Below are positions 17,720 to 26,008 of a stretch of DNA of 64,000 nucleotides, piece by piece. Position numbers and translations under genes: made by a program. The DNA comes from Microbacterium sp. VKM Ac-2923. Its GTDB lineage: Bacteria; Actinomycetota; Actinomycetes; Actinomycetales; Microbacteriaceae. Numbering within the stretch: the stretch's first letter is position 1; the number at the start of each line of letters is the position of its first letter. The notes beneath the pieces are model-generated. The model was not told where the DNA came from, ran no database searches, and saw only the letters and a program-made list of their open reading frames with translations. Location: NCBI RefSeq assembly GCF_022815605.1, contig NZ_JALGRP010000004.1, forward strand, positions 1-64,000, given 5' to 3'.

Positions 17720-18991
17720 TCAGTTGTCGCCGATTGCGGTCGCGATGGTCTTCTTCGTGCTGTCCATCGTGGCGGCCGGGTCCTCGCCGCTGATGATCGC
17801 GGCCCAGGCCAGGCCGAGCGGTGCGAACACTTCCGCCATCGCCGGGATGGCGGGCATCGGCGCGGCGTTGGTGACCGCGCTCTCGAAGTTCAGGACGTCC
17901 TCGTCGGTGACTCCCGCGAGCACCGCCGAAGAGGCCGGCGGCTGGCCGCTCAGGTCGTACAGCTGCTGCATGGCGTCGTCGCTGTTGAGGTAGTTGGTCA
18001 CGAACTCCTGCGCGAAGGACTTGTTCTTGCCCTCGGACGCGACCATGAAGCCCTGCGCGCCCATGAACGGCTGAGCCGTGGCCCCACCCGCGAACCCGGG
18101 AACCGGCTGGATTGTGTACGCATCGCCGAGCGCTTCTTTGACGTCGGGGAGAGACCAGGGGCCGGAGACCATGCAGGCGGCCTTGCCCTCGGTGAACAGG
18201 GAGAGGTAGTTGTCGCTGCTGATCGAGGTACGGATGGTGTCGTCACCCGCGGAGCCGAGCGCGGCGATCTTCTGCGCAGCGGCGATCGACTCCGGCGTGT
18301 CGAGTCCGAGGTCGGAGGGGTCGTAGTTCCCGTCGGCGTCACGGCCGAAGACGTATCCGCCGGCGGAGGTGAACAGGGGCTGCATGTGGTACGCGTCGCC
18401 GAGTTCGCCCTGCTGGAGGATCATCGGAACCTCGATGGTTCCGGCATCGACGGCCGGCTGCGCCGCCGCGATGACGTCTTCGATGGTGGCGTAGGTGCCG
18501 GGCGCGTAGGCCGTGTTGCAATACAGCGCGACCGACTCGACCGCCCACGGCAGCGCGTACAGCTGGCTGTCGTAGGTGGCGGCCTGCACGGCCACGGGGA
18601 GGTAGCCCTGCAGATCGCTCGCGGAGATCTGCAGAGGGTCGATGGCGCCGTTCTGGACGAGCTGTCCGATCCAATCGTGCGCACCGGCGACGACATCGGG
18701 CCCGTTGCCCGCGGAGTTGGCCGTGATGAAGCTCTGCCGGGTGTCCACGATGCCCTGGACTCCGACGGTGATGCCGTTCTCCTCGGCGAAGGCGTCGGCG
18801 AGCTTCTGGATGTAGTCGACGCGAGTGGGCTCGGCCCAGATGACGAGGTCCTCGCCGCCGCGGGCAGCGGCGGTCGAGTCGGGCGAGGCTCCGGCGTCGG
18901 CGGTGGGGGCGGTGCCTCCGCCGCTTGCGGTGCAACCCGCCAGCAGCAGGGAGAGGCCGGCCAGAACGGCGGCCGGTGCGGTCTTGCGCAT
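17720..18991 (-). CDS. malE: Maltodextrin-type solute-binding lipoprotein
   Basis: A 423-residue extracellular binding protein of the MalE/SBP_bac_1 family. The start at 18991 gives a lipoprotein signal peptide, MRKTAPAAVLAGLSLLLAGC, with the lipobox LAGC placing the lipidated Cys at position 20. It is preceded by gaggagc. A Thr/Ala-rich linker leads to the mature domain (LVIWAEPTRVDYIQKLADAF). It delivers sugar to MalFG. A LacI-type operator lies about 100 bp upstream. Confidence 0.92.
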   Translation of the reverse strand: MRKTAPAAVLAGLSLLLAGCTASGGGTAPTADAGASPDSTAAARGGEDLVIWAEPTRVDYIQKLADAFAEENGITVGVQGIVDTRQSFITANSAGNGPDVVAGAHDWIGQLVQNGAIDPLQISASDLQGYLPVAVQAATYDSQLYALPWAVESVALYCNTAYAPGTYATIEDVIAAAQPAVDAGTIEVPMILQQGELGDAYHMQPLFTSAGGYVFGRDADGNYDPSDLGLDTPESIAAAQKIAALGSAGDDTIRTSISSDNYLSLFTEGKAACMVSGPWSLPDVKEALGDAYTIQPVPGFAGGATAQPFMGAQGFMVASEGKNKSFAQEFVTNYLNSDDAMQQLYDLSGQPPASSAVLAGVTDEDVLNFESAVTNAAPMPAIPAMAEVFAPLGLAWAAIISGEDPAATMDSTKKTIATAIGDN

Positions 18992-19084
18992 GATGCTCCT
19001 CAGGGAATCGGTGGGCGAAGAGCGCGATCCCGGAGGAACGCGGCTCTGCGTTGAGTAGGACAGTAACGCCAACGGCGGCTACTT

Positions 19085-19098
19085 TGGAAGCGTTTCCA
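19085..19098. promoter_or_regulatory. LacI-type operator upstream of malE
   Basis: tggaagcgtttcca is a palindrome with a central CG step, the standard form for LacI/GalR repressors. Its centre is about 100 bp upstream of the malE ATG. Fifteen bases (ggaagcgtttccatt) are identical to the site at 21109-21123. The lacI-type gene of the locus is the obvious binder. Confidence 0.75.
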
Positions 19099-19195
19099 TT
19101 GCTCGGAAGGTCACAGATTTGTTACGGGGGCTCGCGATCGAGAAGGCGCCGAAATCGTCGGGTGCTGCAACAAATCCCCGGACGCCGTCGGGCAG

Positions 19196-21016
19196 CTAGG
19201 GCAGTCGCCACATCGAGAAACCCGGACCGTGTGCCGGGAGCCGAAGAGCGCCGTCGGCGTCGGTCTTCACGTCGGCGGTACCCGCCAGACCGTGAAGAAT
19301 GCCGTCAGCGATTCCCGGTGACAACAGAACCGGTTCGTGCGGTGATCGTGCCGCGTGCACGAGGACGCTCTCATCCGGAGCTTCTCGAACGAACGTGACG
19401 ACGTCGGCACCGACGGCCAGCCAGCGCAGCCCGCCGCGTCGGAGAGCCGCGCTGCCGGCGCGCGCGCCGAACAGAGCTCGCGTCTGCGCCAGCCGAGCGG
19501 TGTCCCACTGCGAGGGGTCCTGCCAGGGGAAGGGGCGCCTGCCGTCCTCCCCGTTCACTCCCTCCAGCCCGATCTCGTCTCCGGCCCAGAGCATCGGGAT
19601 GCCGGGCATGGCGGCGAGCATCCCGAAGGCCACGGTGACGAGGTCCGTGTCCCGCTCGAGGAAGGTCGCGACCCGGGCGACGTCGTGCGAGCCGATCAGG
19701 GTCAACGCGTGCGCTCGAGAGCGCCACGGCACGGCGGCGTCGAAGGCGCGCATGGCAGCGACCATCGCGTGCCCATCCAGGGTGGGAATGGGCGTGAAGG
19801 GGCCGGGCTGGAGCTCTATCGGCGCGGGAGGTCGAAGCCACTGCCAGAGCGGACGGGAGAAGCCGGCGTAGTCCATGACTCCGTGCCACCCGTCACCGAG
19901 AAGATCCGCGGAAGCGTCATGCGAATGTTCCGCGAGCAGCAACGACTCGGGATGCGCGTTCGCCATGGTCGCGTTGATCGCGGTTGCGACCTCGTGGTTC
20001 AGATCCACGGGGCCGAGGCGCCCGGTCATGTTGGCGACATCGATGCGCCATCCGTCGAGGCCGTGAGGACCCAGCCAGCGGGCCACGGTCGATCCCGGCC
20101 CCTCGTAGAGCGCTTCTCGCAGGGCGGGGCTGCTGTGGTCGAACTTCGGCAGCGAGGAGTGCCCGAACCAGGAGACGTAATCGTGCGGGTGGTGGGTGAA
20201 GGTGAAGTAGCTCGCCTCCGGCGAGCCGGCGTCGCTCACGGCACGGCGGAACCATTCGTGACCGTCGCCGCTGTGGTTGGTCGTGAGATCGCCCATGATG
20301 CGCATCCCGCGGGCATGCACGGCGTCGCAGAGCCTCACGAGGGCCTCGTCGCCGCCGAGCAGCGGGTCGACGTGGTCGAACGTCGACGCGTCATAACGGT
20401 GGTTCGATCGGCCCGGGAAGACCGGCGTCAGATAAAGGGTGTTCGCTCCGGTGGAGGCGATGTGGTCGAGGTGGGAGATGATCCCGTCGAGGTCGCCGCC
20501 GTAGTACTGGAACGGCGTTTCGGGACCGTCGCCGATCACGGCATCCGACCATTCCTGCGCGATCGCCCAGTCGGGCGCGGCCCGGTCCATCGATTTCGCG
20601 AACCGATCGGGGAAGATCTGGTAAAGCACGGCATCCCGCGCCCAGTTCGGCGGGGCGGGGTGGGTCGTGATGCGGAAGTCCGCAGCGTCGGTCACGTCGT
20701 GCTGGTGCAGACCTTCTCCATTGAGCCATTGGTACGCATTCGGCACGCCATCCAGCAGCCACCGGTAGTTGACGACACGGTTCTCGACGGTGAATTCGGC
20801 CCGGAGCCAGACGTCGTGCGGGGTTTCGCGGTCGACGTGGGTTTCGATGAGGGCCTGCTCTCCGTCGATGCAGGTGCGCAGGAGCGCGCGTTGGACGCCG
20901 CTGCTCCTCGGCACGCGGAGAACGACGGAGACCACGTCGCCGAGCACCGGGGCGAGGGTCGAGACATACGCCTCGGACCCGTCGTGGTGGGGGACGCTGG
21001 ACAGGTTGGACAGCAT
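19196..21016 (-). CDS. Glycoside hydrolase family 13 (cyclomaltodextrinase/neopullulanase-like), second copy
   Basis: A 606-residue paralogue of the enzyme at 12016-13953 with the same N-terminal sandwich domain and barrel. Catalytic residues are Asp326 (GWRIDVANM), Glu363 (LLLAEHSHD) and Asp445 (LIGSHDVAR). The start at 21016 is fixed by a strong site, gaggagg, six bases upstream; the open frame continues 1.1 kb further only by chance. No signal peptide is seen. It is read in the direction of malEFG, but a separate operator precedes malE, so both genes have their own regulated promoters. The two enzymes may differ in chain-length or branch preference. Confidence 0.92.
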   Translation of the reverse strand: MLSNLSSVPHHDGSEAYVSTLAPVLGDVVSVVLRVPRSSGVQRALLRTCIDGEQALIETHVDRETPHDVWLRAEFTVENRVVNYRWLLDGVPNAYQWLNGEGLHQHDVTDAADFRITTHPAPPNWARDAVLYQIFPDRFAKSMDRAAPDWAIAQEWSDAVIGDGPETPFQYYGGDLDGIISHLDHIASTGANTLYLTPVFPGRSNHRYDASTFDHVDPLLGGDEALVRLCDAVHARGMRIMGDLTTNHSGDGHEWFRRAVSDAGSPEASYFTFTHHPHDYVSWFGHSSLPKFDHSSPALREALYEGPGSTVARWLGPHGLDGWRIDVANMTGRLGPVDLNHEVATAINATMANAHPESLLLAEHSHDASADLLGDGWHGVMDYAGFSRPLWQWLRPPAPIELQPGPFTPIPTLDGHAMVAAMRAFDAAVPWRSRAHALTLIGSHDVARVATFLERDTDLVTVAFGMLAAMPGIPMLWAGDEIGLEGVNGEDGRRPFPWQDPSQWDTARLAQTRALFGARAGSAALRRGGLRWLAVGADVVTFVREAPDESVLVHAARSPHEPVLLSPGIADGILHGLAGTADVKTDADGALRLPAHGPGFSMWRLP

Positions 21017-21108
21017 GACAGACCTCCTCATCGAGGCCCACGTCGACCGTCGGCGTGCACAGATCACCACCTGACGGCGGCGGTGGCCGCTCAGTCGTCG
21101 ATGGTAGC

Positions 21109-21123
21109 GGAAGCGTTTCCATT
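21109..21123. promoter_or_regulatory. LacI-type operator upstream of the second GH13 gene
   Basis: ggaagcgtttccatt is identical to the malE operator sequence. Its centre lies about 99 bp upstream of the GH13 ATG, almost the same distance as at malE. This supports joint control of import and cleavage by one repressor. Confidence 0.75.
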
Positions 21124-21231
21124 CGTCTCCGATCGCGTTCACGTGCGGTGCATCGCGCGTATTCGACCCTCCGGATCGCGCGCGGGAGGCGATACGGGAG
21201 CGCCCGGGAGGGCGGCGCGAGGGACGAACCC

Positions 21232-22080
21232 TCAGGCAACGACCAGTTGCGTGGCGAGCAAGAGCGCTGCGAGCATCGTGAGCTGGAATACAGCGCGACC
21301 GGGAGGCCGGACGAGCACCCGCACCACCGTCGCCAGGGCCACGGCCGCCACCGCCGCGAAGAACACGAGGCCGATCACGCTCACCCCCGCACCCAGGAGC
21401 ACGGCGAGCGCACCGATCACGATCCCGACGGCCGCGAGCAGCACGGACGGGCGCGCGCCGAGCCGGTGCGGAAGACCGTGGATGCCGGTGCGGCGGTCGT
21501 CGTCGAGGTCGCGCACCACGTTGGTCAGGTGGACGGCCGCCCCCAGTGCCGCGCCCGCGGCCGTCGCCCACGGCGCCGCGAGCGCCGGCGCGGCCGACGA
21601 AAGGGGAGCGAACGAGGGGAACAGTCCGAAGCTCAACAGGAACGGCGCGATGGAGAAGGGCGTCGACTTCAGGCCTGCGTTGTAGGCCCACGCCGAGGCG
21701 AGGGCGATCGCGTGGGCGGCGACGAAACCGGGCCCGAGCGGCACCGAGAGCAGCAACGCGATGACGACCGCCCCCACACCGACCGCCAGCGCACGGCCGG
21801 CGGCGACCGCTCCCCCGGCGATCGGTTTGTCGGTGCGCCCGACCGCGGCATCCCGCGCCGCGTCGATGGCATCGTTCGACAGCCCCACCGACACCTGTCC
21901 GGCGAACACCGCGAGCACCAGCAGCACGAGGGACCAGGTCTCGACGCCGGCGGCGACCCCGAGCGCGAGCGACAGCACCGTGACGACGAGCGTGGGGCCG
22001 GGGTGCGTCGACGCCCACAGCGCCGCGACGACACCCGACCGCCCGCGGGCGAGGGGCGGTTCCGCCGCGGCATCCGTCAC
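21232..22080 (-). CDS. UbiA family prenyltransferase
   Basis: A 282-residue membrane enzyme with about eight helices. Both UbiA aspartate-rich motifs are present: NDAIDAARD with GRTDKP (residues 69-86) and DLDDDRRTGIHGLP (residues 191-204), which bind Mg2+ and the isoprenyl diphosphate. It transfers a prenyl chain to an aromatic or quinone precursor. Start is GTG. No menaquinone gene is adjacent; the nearest plausible partner is the type III PKS trio 9 kb away, whose last gene would face it convergently if the maltodextrin locus were removed. That link is inference. Confidence 0.88.
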   Translation of the reverse strand: MTDAAAEPPLARGRSGVVAALWASTHPGPTLVVTVLSLALGVAAGVETWSLVLLVLAVFAGQVSVGLSNDAIDAARDAAVGRTDKPIAGGAVAAGRALAVGVGAVVIALLLSVPLGPGFVAAHAIALASAWAYNAGLKSTPFSIAPFLLSFGLFPSFAPLSSAAPALAAPWATAAGAALGAAVHLTNVVRDLDDDRRTGIHGLPHRLGARPSVLLAAVGIVIGALAVLLGAGVSVIGLVFFAAVAAVALATVVRVLVRPPGRAVFQLTMLAALLLATQLVVA

Positions 22081-22297
22081 CCGATGACGCTACCGCGGGC
22101 ACGTGGAGGAGCGGGCGGTGGCCCCGCCCGGCGAAGCCGCGCCCCACCCGCACGTGCACGACCGCGGGGCCGCGGATGACATACCGCTCCGGCAGACGCG
22201 GGCACGGCGTGCGTCGGAACGCCCCCTATCGTGCACCGGACGGGCGCACACGACGCCCCGGGATCCGCCTCGGTGGACACCCGAGGCGTCGCAGGTC

Positions 22298-22657
22298 TCA
22301 GAGGTCTTCGGGGGCGAGGTCGCCCTGGCCCTCTTCGCCGAGCTCGACCACGCCGGGGTCCTGGCCCTGCGAGTCGGTGCCAGTGGAGAACGGGTGGATG
22401 TCCTCCAGCGGGATGTCGCTGTCGTCGGCGGGGATCTCGGCAGGGTCGGCGCCCGTGGCGGTGGCCGGGTTGATGTCGTCGGGGTCGGCGCCCTCGTCGA
22501 GCGCCGTCGTCGCATCCCACTCGGCCTGCGCCGGGTCGAGCGCGGGGTCGGGCTCGATGGAGGTGTCGCCGTCACGGAGGGGCTGGATACCAGCGACCCC
22601 GCTGTCAGTGGCGGGGTTCGAAGAGGCGGTGGTCGGGTCGATCGAGGCGTCGCTCAT
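22298..22657 (-). CDS. Acidic low-complexity protein, 119 aa
   Basis: A strongly acidic protein rich in Asp, Glu, Pro, Ala, Thr and Ser. It contains a single Arg, no Lys and no Cys, and almost no hydrophobic core, so it is predicted to be intrinsically disordered. It begins MSDASIDPTTASSN and ends GEEGQGDLAPEDL. The start at 22657 has gaagga upstream. A TGTCAAG-N27 promoter motif precedes it. Similar acidic proteins lie at 26009-26476 and 31257-31517. Function unknown; hydration or stress protection is a guess. Confidence 0.7.
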   Translation of the reverse strand: MSDASIDPTTASSNPATDSGVAGIQPLRDGDTSIEPDPALDPAQAEWDATTALDEGADPDDINPATATGADPAEIPADDSDIPLEDIHPFSTGTDSQGQDPGVVELGEEGQGDLAPEDL

Positions 22658-22709
22658 GAGGGGGTCCTTCCGTCGGACGCGGGTCACCGCCGGGAACAGC
22701 GGTGCTCTC

Positions 22710-22749
22710 ATCCCACACGCCGGACAGGCGACCGGTCCGCCCCTTGACA
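22710..22749 (-). promoter_or_regulatory. TGTCAAG-N27 promoter motif upstream of the acidic-protein gene
   Basis: On the minus strand TGTCAAG (22749-22743) is followed after exactly 27 bp by tgggat (22715-22710), then the ATG at 22657. The second position of the hexamer departs from TANNNT. Confidence 0.4.
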
Positions 22750-22878
22750 CGCCTCGTGCCCGGTCCGCGTTTCCGCGAGCCGACGCAGGTCCGCCCCGCG
22801 AGGGTGATCCCACGGCATCCCCGGCGGATGGAGGCGCGAATCGGGCGGCGTCACCGGACCGTCGTCGATGCCACACGT

Positions 22879-22918
22879 TGTCAAGGCGCTGGCGCCGCGG
22901 AGCGTGCCGGGCGACCGT
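22879..22918 (+). promoter_or_regulatory. TGTCAAG-N27 promoter motif upstream of the SQR-like gene
   Basis: TGTCAAG at 22879-22885 is followed after exactly 27 bp by gaccgt at 22913-22918 and then, 22 bp later, by the ATG at 22941. Together with the minus-strand copy at 22743-22749 it makes a symmetric arrangement in this divergent intergenic region. Confidence 0.45.
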
Positions 22919-22940
22919 GAGGGAGACGAGAGGATCCCCC

Positions 22941-24149
22941 ATGAACGACTCCCCTACCACCGTGCCCGCGCGCATCGTCGTCATCGGCGGTGGCAACGCC
23001 GGGCTCTCGGTGGCAGGCCGCCTGCATCGAGCGCGTGCCGGCACGATCACCGTGATCGAGCCGCGCGAGCAGCACGTGTTCGCACCCTTGCAGTCCCACG
23101 TCGCCGGCGGTTCCGCGCGCGCCTCCGAGGCTGTGCGAGCGCAGTCCGACGTCATCCCGTCCGGGGTGCGGTGGCTGCACGACGAGGTCTTCACGGTCGA
23201 TGCCGATACCCGACGCGTGCACCTCGTCTCGGGCGGGCAGCTGGACTACGACCAACTGGTGGTCTGCGCCGGCATGCGCATGGCGTGGGAGCAGGTACCG
23301 GGGCTCCCCGAGGCGATGGCGGCACCGACGGGTGCCTCGAACTACGACTACGACCTCGCGGCGAAAGCGTCGCCGCTGCTGCGGGACCTGCGCTCCGGGA
23401 CGGTGGTGTTCACGCAACCGCCCGAGCCCGCGTCGTGCGGCGCCGCGGCGCAGAAGCCCATGTATCTGGCGTGCGACTGGTGGCGGTCGATCGGCGTGCG
23501 CGACGACATCCGCGTCGTCTTCGTCTGCCCCGACCCCGTGCCCTTCGGCATCCCCGCCATCGACAGGGAACTGCAACGCAAGCTCGACGAGTACGGCATC
23601 GAGGTGCGCTACAGCAGGGAGCTCCGGTCGGTGGATGCCGACGCCCGCACGCTCGTGATCGGCCACGGCCACGCCGAAGAGACACTGTCGTACGACGTCT
23701 TGCACGCGGTACCGCCGCAACGGGCACCGGAATGGATCGCCGGGAGCGGGCTGGCGGCATCCGATGACCCCCACGGTTTCGTCGACGTCGATCACGAAAC
23801 CTTCCAGCACCTGCGTCATCCCGAGGTCTGGTCCGTGGGGGATGCCGCCTCGGTCGCCACGCGTCGCTCGGGCGGGGCGATCCGTCAGCAGGCGAAGGCG
23901 CTCGTGAAGAACATGAAGGCCGTCCGCGAAGGACGTACGCCGTCGGCGAAATACAACGGCTACAGCGTCGTCCCCTTCACGGTGTCGCGCGGCACGGTGG
24001 TGTTCGCGGAGTTCGACCGCGAGGGGCGGCTGCAGCCGACGGTTCCGTTCTGGCGTTCGCTCTATCGCGAGCGGCGCCTGTCCTGGATCGCCGATCGCCG
24101 TATCCTGCCCTGGGTCTACTGGCACCTGATCCTGCGCGGGCTCGCCTGA
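22941..24149 (+). CDS. Sulfide:quinone oxidoreductase-like FAD protein lacking the C-terminal redox cysteine
   Basis: A 402-residue flavoprotein of the SQR/NDH-2 superfamily. The FAD-binding motif RIVVIGGGNAGLSVAGRL starts at residue 11 and the second FAD motif EVWSVGDAAS is near residue 295. It matches the mitochondrial-type SQR group: SCGAAAQKPMYLACDWW keeps the first active-site cysteine (Cys166). The C-terminal motif, YDGYxxCP in active SQRs, is here YNGYSVVP (residues 338-345) with Val344 at the cysteine position. The C-terminus ends in an amphipathic membrane-binding tail. It may act on quinone with another donor. ATG at 22941 follows a purine-rich ribosome-binding site. Confidence 0.85.
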   Translation: MNDSPTTVPARIVVIGGGNAGLSVAGRLHRARAGTITVIEPREQHVFAPLQSHVAGGSARASEAVRAQSDVIPSGVRWLHDEVFTVDADTRRVHLVSGGQLDYDQLVVCAGMRMAWEQVPGLPEAMAAPTGASNYDYDLAAKASPLLRDLRSGTVVFTQPPEPASCGAAAQKPMYLACDWWRSIGVRDDIRVVFVCPDPVPFGIPAIDRELQRKLDEYGIEVRYSRELRSVDADARTLVIGHGHAEETLSYDVLHAVPPQRAPEWIAGSGLAASDDPHGFVDVDHETFQHLRHPEVWSVGDAASVATRRSGGAIRQQAKALVKNMKAVREGRTPSAKYNGYSVVPFTVSRGTVVFAEFDREGRLQPTVPFWRSLYRERRLSWIADRRILPWVYWHLILRGLA

Positions 24150-24348
24150 CCCGGTCTCTTCGCCGCTCGCCGGAGGCGTCGAAGAGCTCAGCACCATCCG
24201 CCGTACGCGGGGTCTCCGAGCCCATGCGGACACCGGAGGCACGTCCGCGCGTATAGGGCACGAATACGGATCCCTCAACCCCGGGGCTCCTCACCGTCAC
24301 CGCGCGAAGACTGAGGACAGCCCCGGAAATCACACGAAAGAGGACACC

Positions 24349-24801
24349 ATGGCCCAGGTCATCGAAACCATCGACGTCGACGTTCCCGTCCGCGTCGCCT
24401 ACAACCAGTGGACGCAGTTCGAGGAGTTTCCGCACTTCATGAGCTTCGTGGAGTCCATCACTCAGAAGAACGACACCCTGACGCACTGGAAGGTGAAGAT
24501 CGGCGGCGCCGAGCGCGAGTTCGACGCGGAGATCACCGAGCAGCACCCCGACGAGCGCGTCGCGTGGAACAGCGTCGGCGGCGACGAGAACCACGCTGGT
24601 GTCGTGACTTTCCACCGTCTCTCCGACGACGAGACCCGCGTCACCGTGCAGATCGACTGGGAGCCCACCGGCCTGCTCGAGAAGCTCGGTGCCGTCTTCG
24701 GCGCCGACGACCACTCGGTGAAGAAGGACCTCGACAACTTCAAGAAGTACATCGAGTCACGTGGTGCCGAGTCCGGCGCGTGGCGCGGCGACGTCAGCTG
24801 A
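24349..24801 (+). CDS. SRPBCC (polyketide cyclase/dehydrase-like) family protein
   Basis: A 150-residue protein with the START/SRPBCC fold of the cyclase/dehydrase type. The N-terminal strand VIETIDVDVPVRVAYNQWT and the helix FEEFPHFMSFVESI are typical, as is the closing long helix (SVKKDLDNFKKYIESRG). Such proteins bind hydrophobic ligands; in actinobacteria they often lie in stress islands. It is a single gene and ends at a bidirectional terminator. Ligand unknown. Confidence 0.87.
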   Translation: MAQVIETIDVDVPVRVAYNQWTQFEEFPHFMSFVESITQKNDTLTHWKVKIGGAEREFDAEITEQHPDERVAWNSVGGDENHAGVVTFHRLSDDETRVTVQIDWEPTGLLEKLGAVFGADDHSVKKDLDNFKKYIESRGAESGAWRGDVS

Positions 24802-24813
24802 CGTCCGATCCCT

Positions 24814-24853
24814 CGAGAGCCGGGTCCACCCTTCGGGGCGGGCCCGGCTCTCG
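24814..24853. terminator. Bidirectional terminator between SRPBCC and aldo/keto reductase genes
   Basis: A 14-bp stem with one mismatch (cgagagccgggtcc against gggcccggctctcg) and a 12-nt loop lies between two converging genes, 13 bp past one stop and 12 bp from the other. Confidence 0.7.
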
Positions 24854-24864
24854 TCATGGGTGCG

Positions 24865-25857
24865 TCACCACTGCGGGTGGATCTCCGCGCGCAGTCGACG
24901 GTCGTACACGTCGCGCACCAGGGCGTCGAACGCGTCGAGGTCGAAGCCGCCCGTGATCAGATCGGCCGCGGCCGCGTTCGCCGTCGCCTGCGTCACCGAT
25001 CGGGCACCGGGGATGACCGAGGTCACGCCCTCGCGCGACGCGATCCACGCCAGCGTCGCCGCGGGGAGCGTCACACCCTCGGGCAGCGACGCCCTCAGCT
25101 CGTCGGCCGCAGCCACGCCCTCGTCGAAGGGGACGCCCGAGAAGGTCTCGCCCTTATCGAAAGCCTCGCCGTTGCGGTTGTACGTGCGGTGGTCGTCCTT
25201 GTCGAACGTGGTGTCGCGCGTGTACTTCCCCGAGAGCAGGCCGCTCGCGAGGGGAACGCGCGCGAGGACTGCCACGTTCTTCTCGGCCGCGAGCGGCAGC
25301 ACCTCATCGAGGGGCTTGAGACGGAACGGATTGAAGATGATCTGCAGGTTGGTCAGGTTCGGTCGGCGAAGCGCCGACAAGGCCTGCTGCATCGTCTCCA
25401 CCGAGGCGCCGTATGCGGCGATCACCCCCTCCGCGACGAGCTGGTCGAGCGCCTCCCACGTGGCGTCGTCGTCGATGACGGCCGAGGGCGGGCAGTGCAG
25501 CTGCACCAGGTCGAGCGTGTCGGTGCCGAGCAGACGGCGCGACCTGTCGAGCCAGCCGCGGTAGTTCTTGATCGTGAAGTGCTCGGGCGACTGCTCGGCG
25601 CGCCGGCCCATCTTGGTCGCGACGGTGATGTCCGCGGCATCGGTGCTGCGCAGGAACTTCCCGATGATCTCTTCGGAGCGTCCGTCGCCGTAGACGTCGG
25701 CGGTGTCGAACAGCGTCACCCCCGCGTCGGCCGCCGCCGCGAGCACCGCGAGCGCATCATCCTCGCTCACCCCGCCCCAGTCGGGGCCGAGCTGCCAAGT
25801 GCCGAGGCCGATCGCCGAGACCTCGCGGCCGGTACGGGAGAGGGGACGCTGCTGCAT
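24865..25857 (-). CDS. Aldo/keto reductase
   Basis: A 330-residue NADPH-dependent reductase of the AKR superfamily. It shows the N-terminal LSRTGREVSAIGLGTWQLG, the catalytic Asp/Tyr segment LFDTADVYGDGRSEE (Asp and Tyr of the tetrad), the Lys in VATKMG, and the C-terminal cofactor site SVIPGARS. The start at 25857 follows aaagga; the open frame continues upstream without similarity. It probably detoxifies aldehydes or ketones in the cytosol. It is monocistronic and lies among stress-type genes. Confidence 0.92.
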   Translation of the reverse strand: MQQRPLSRTGREVSAIGLGTWQLGPDWGGVSEDDALAVLAAAADAGVTLFDTADVYGDGRSEEIIGKFLRSTDAADITVATKMGRRAEQSPEHFTIKNYRGWLDRSRRLLGTDTLDLVQLHCPPSAVIDDDATWEALDQLVAEGVIAAYGASVETMQQALSALRRPNLTNLQIIFNPFRLKPLDEVLPLAAEKNVAVLARVPLASGLLSGKYTRDTTFDKDDHRTYNRNGEAFDKGETFSGVPFDEGVAAADELRASLPEGVTLPAATLAWIASREGVTSVIPGARSVTQATANAAAADLITGGFDLDAFDALVRDVYDRRLRAEIHPQW

Positions 25858-26008
25858 TGCGGTTCCTTTCGAAGCTCCGTCGAGCCTATCCAGCCCCTCC
25901 GACACCGGGGCCATGCGGGAACGGATGCCGCGGTGCGACCGAGCGCAACCCCGGCCCGCCCCGCCGGTGCCGCGCCTAACGTTGCGGCACACCCACGGAA
26001 GGATCGCC

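Noticed and set aside
19196..22159. A 987-codon minus-strand frame covering the second GH13 gene and beyond
   Set aside because: The upstream 380 codons run over the UbiA gene in another frame. The strong gaggagg site fixes the GH13 start at 21016.
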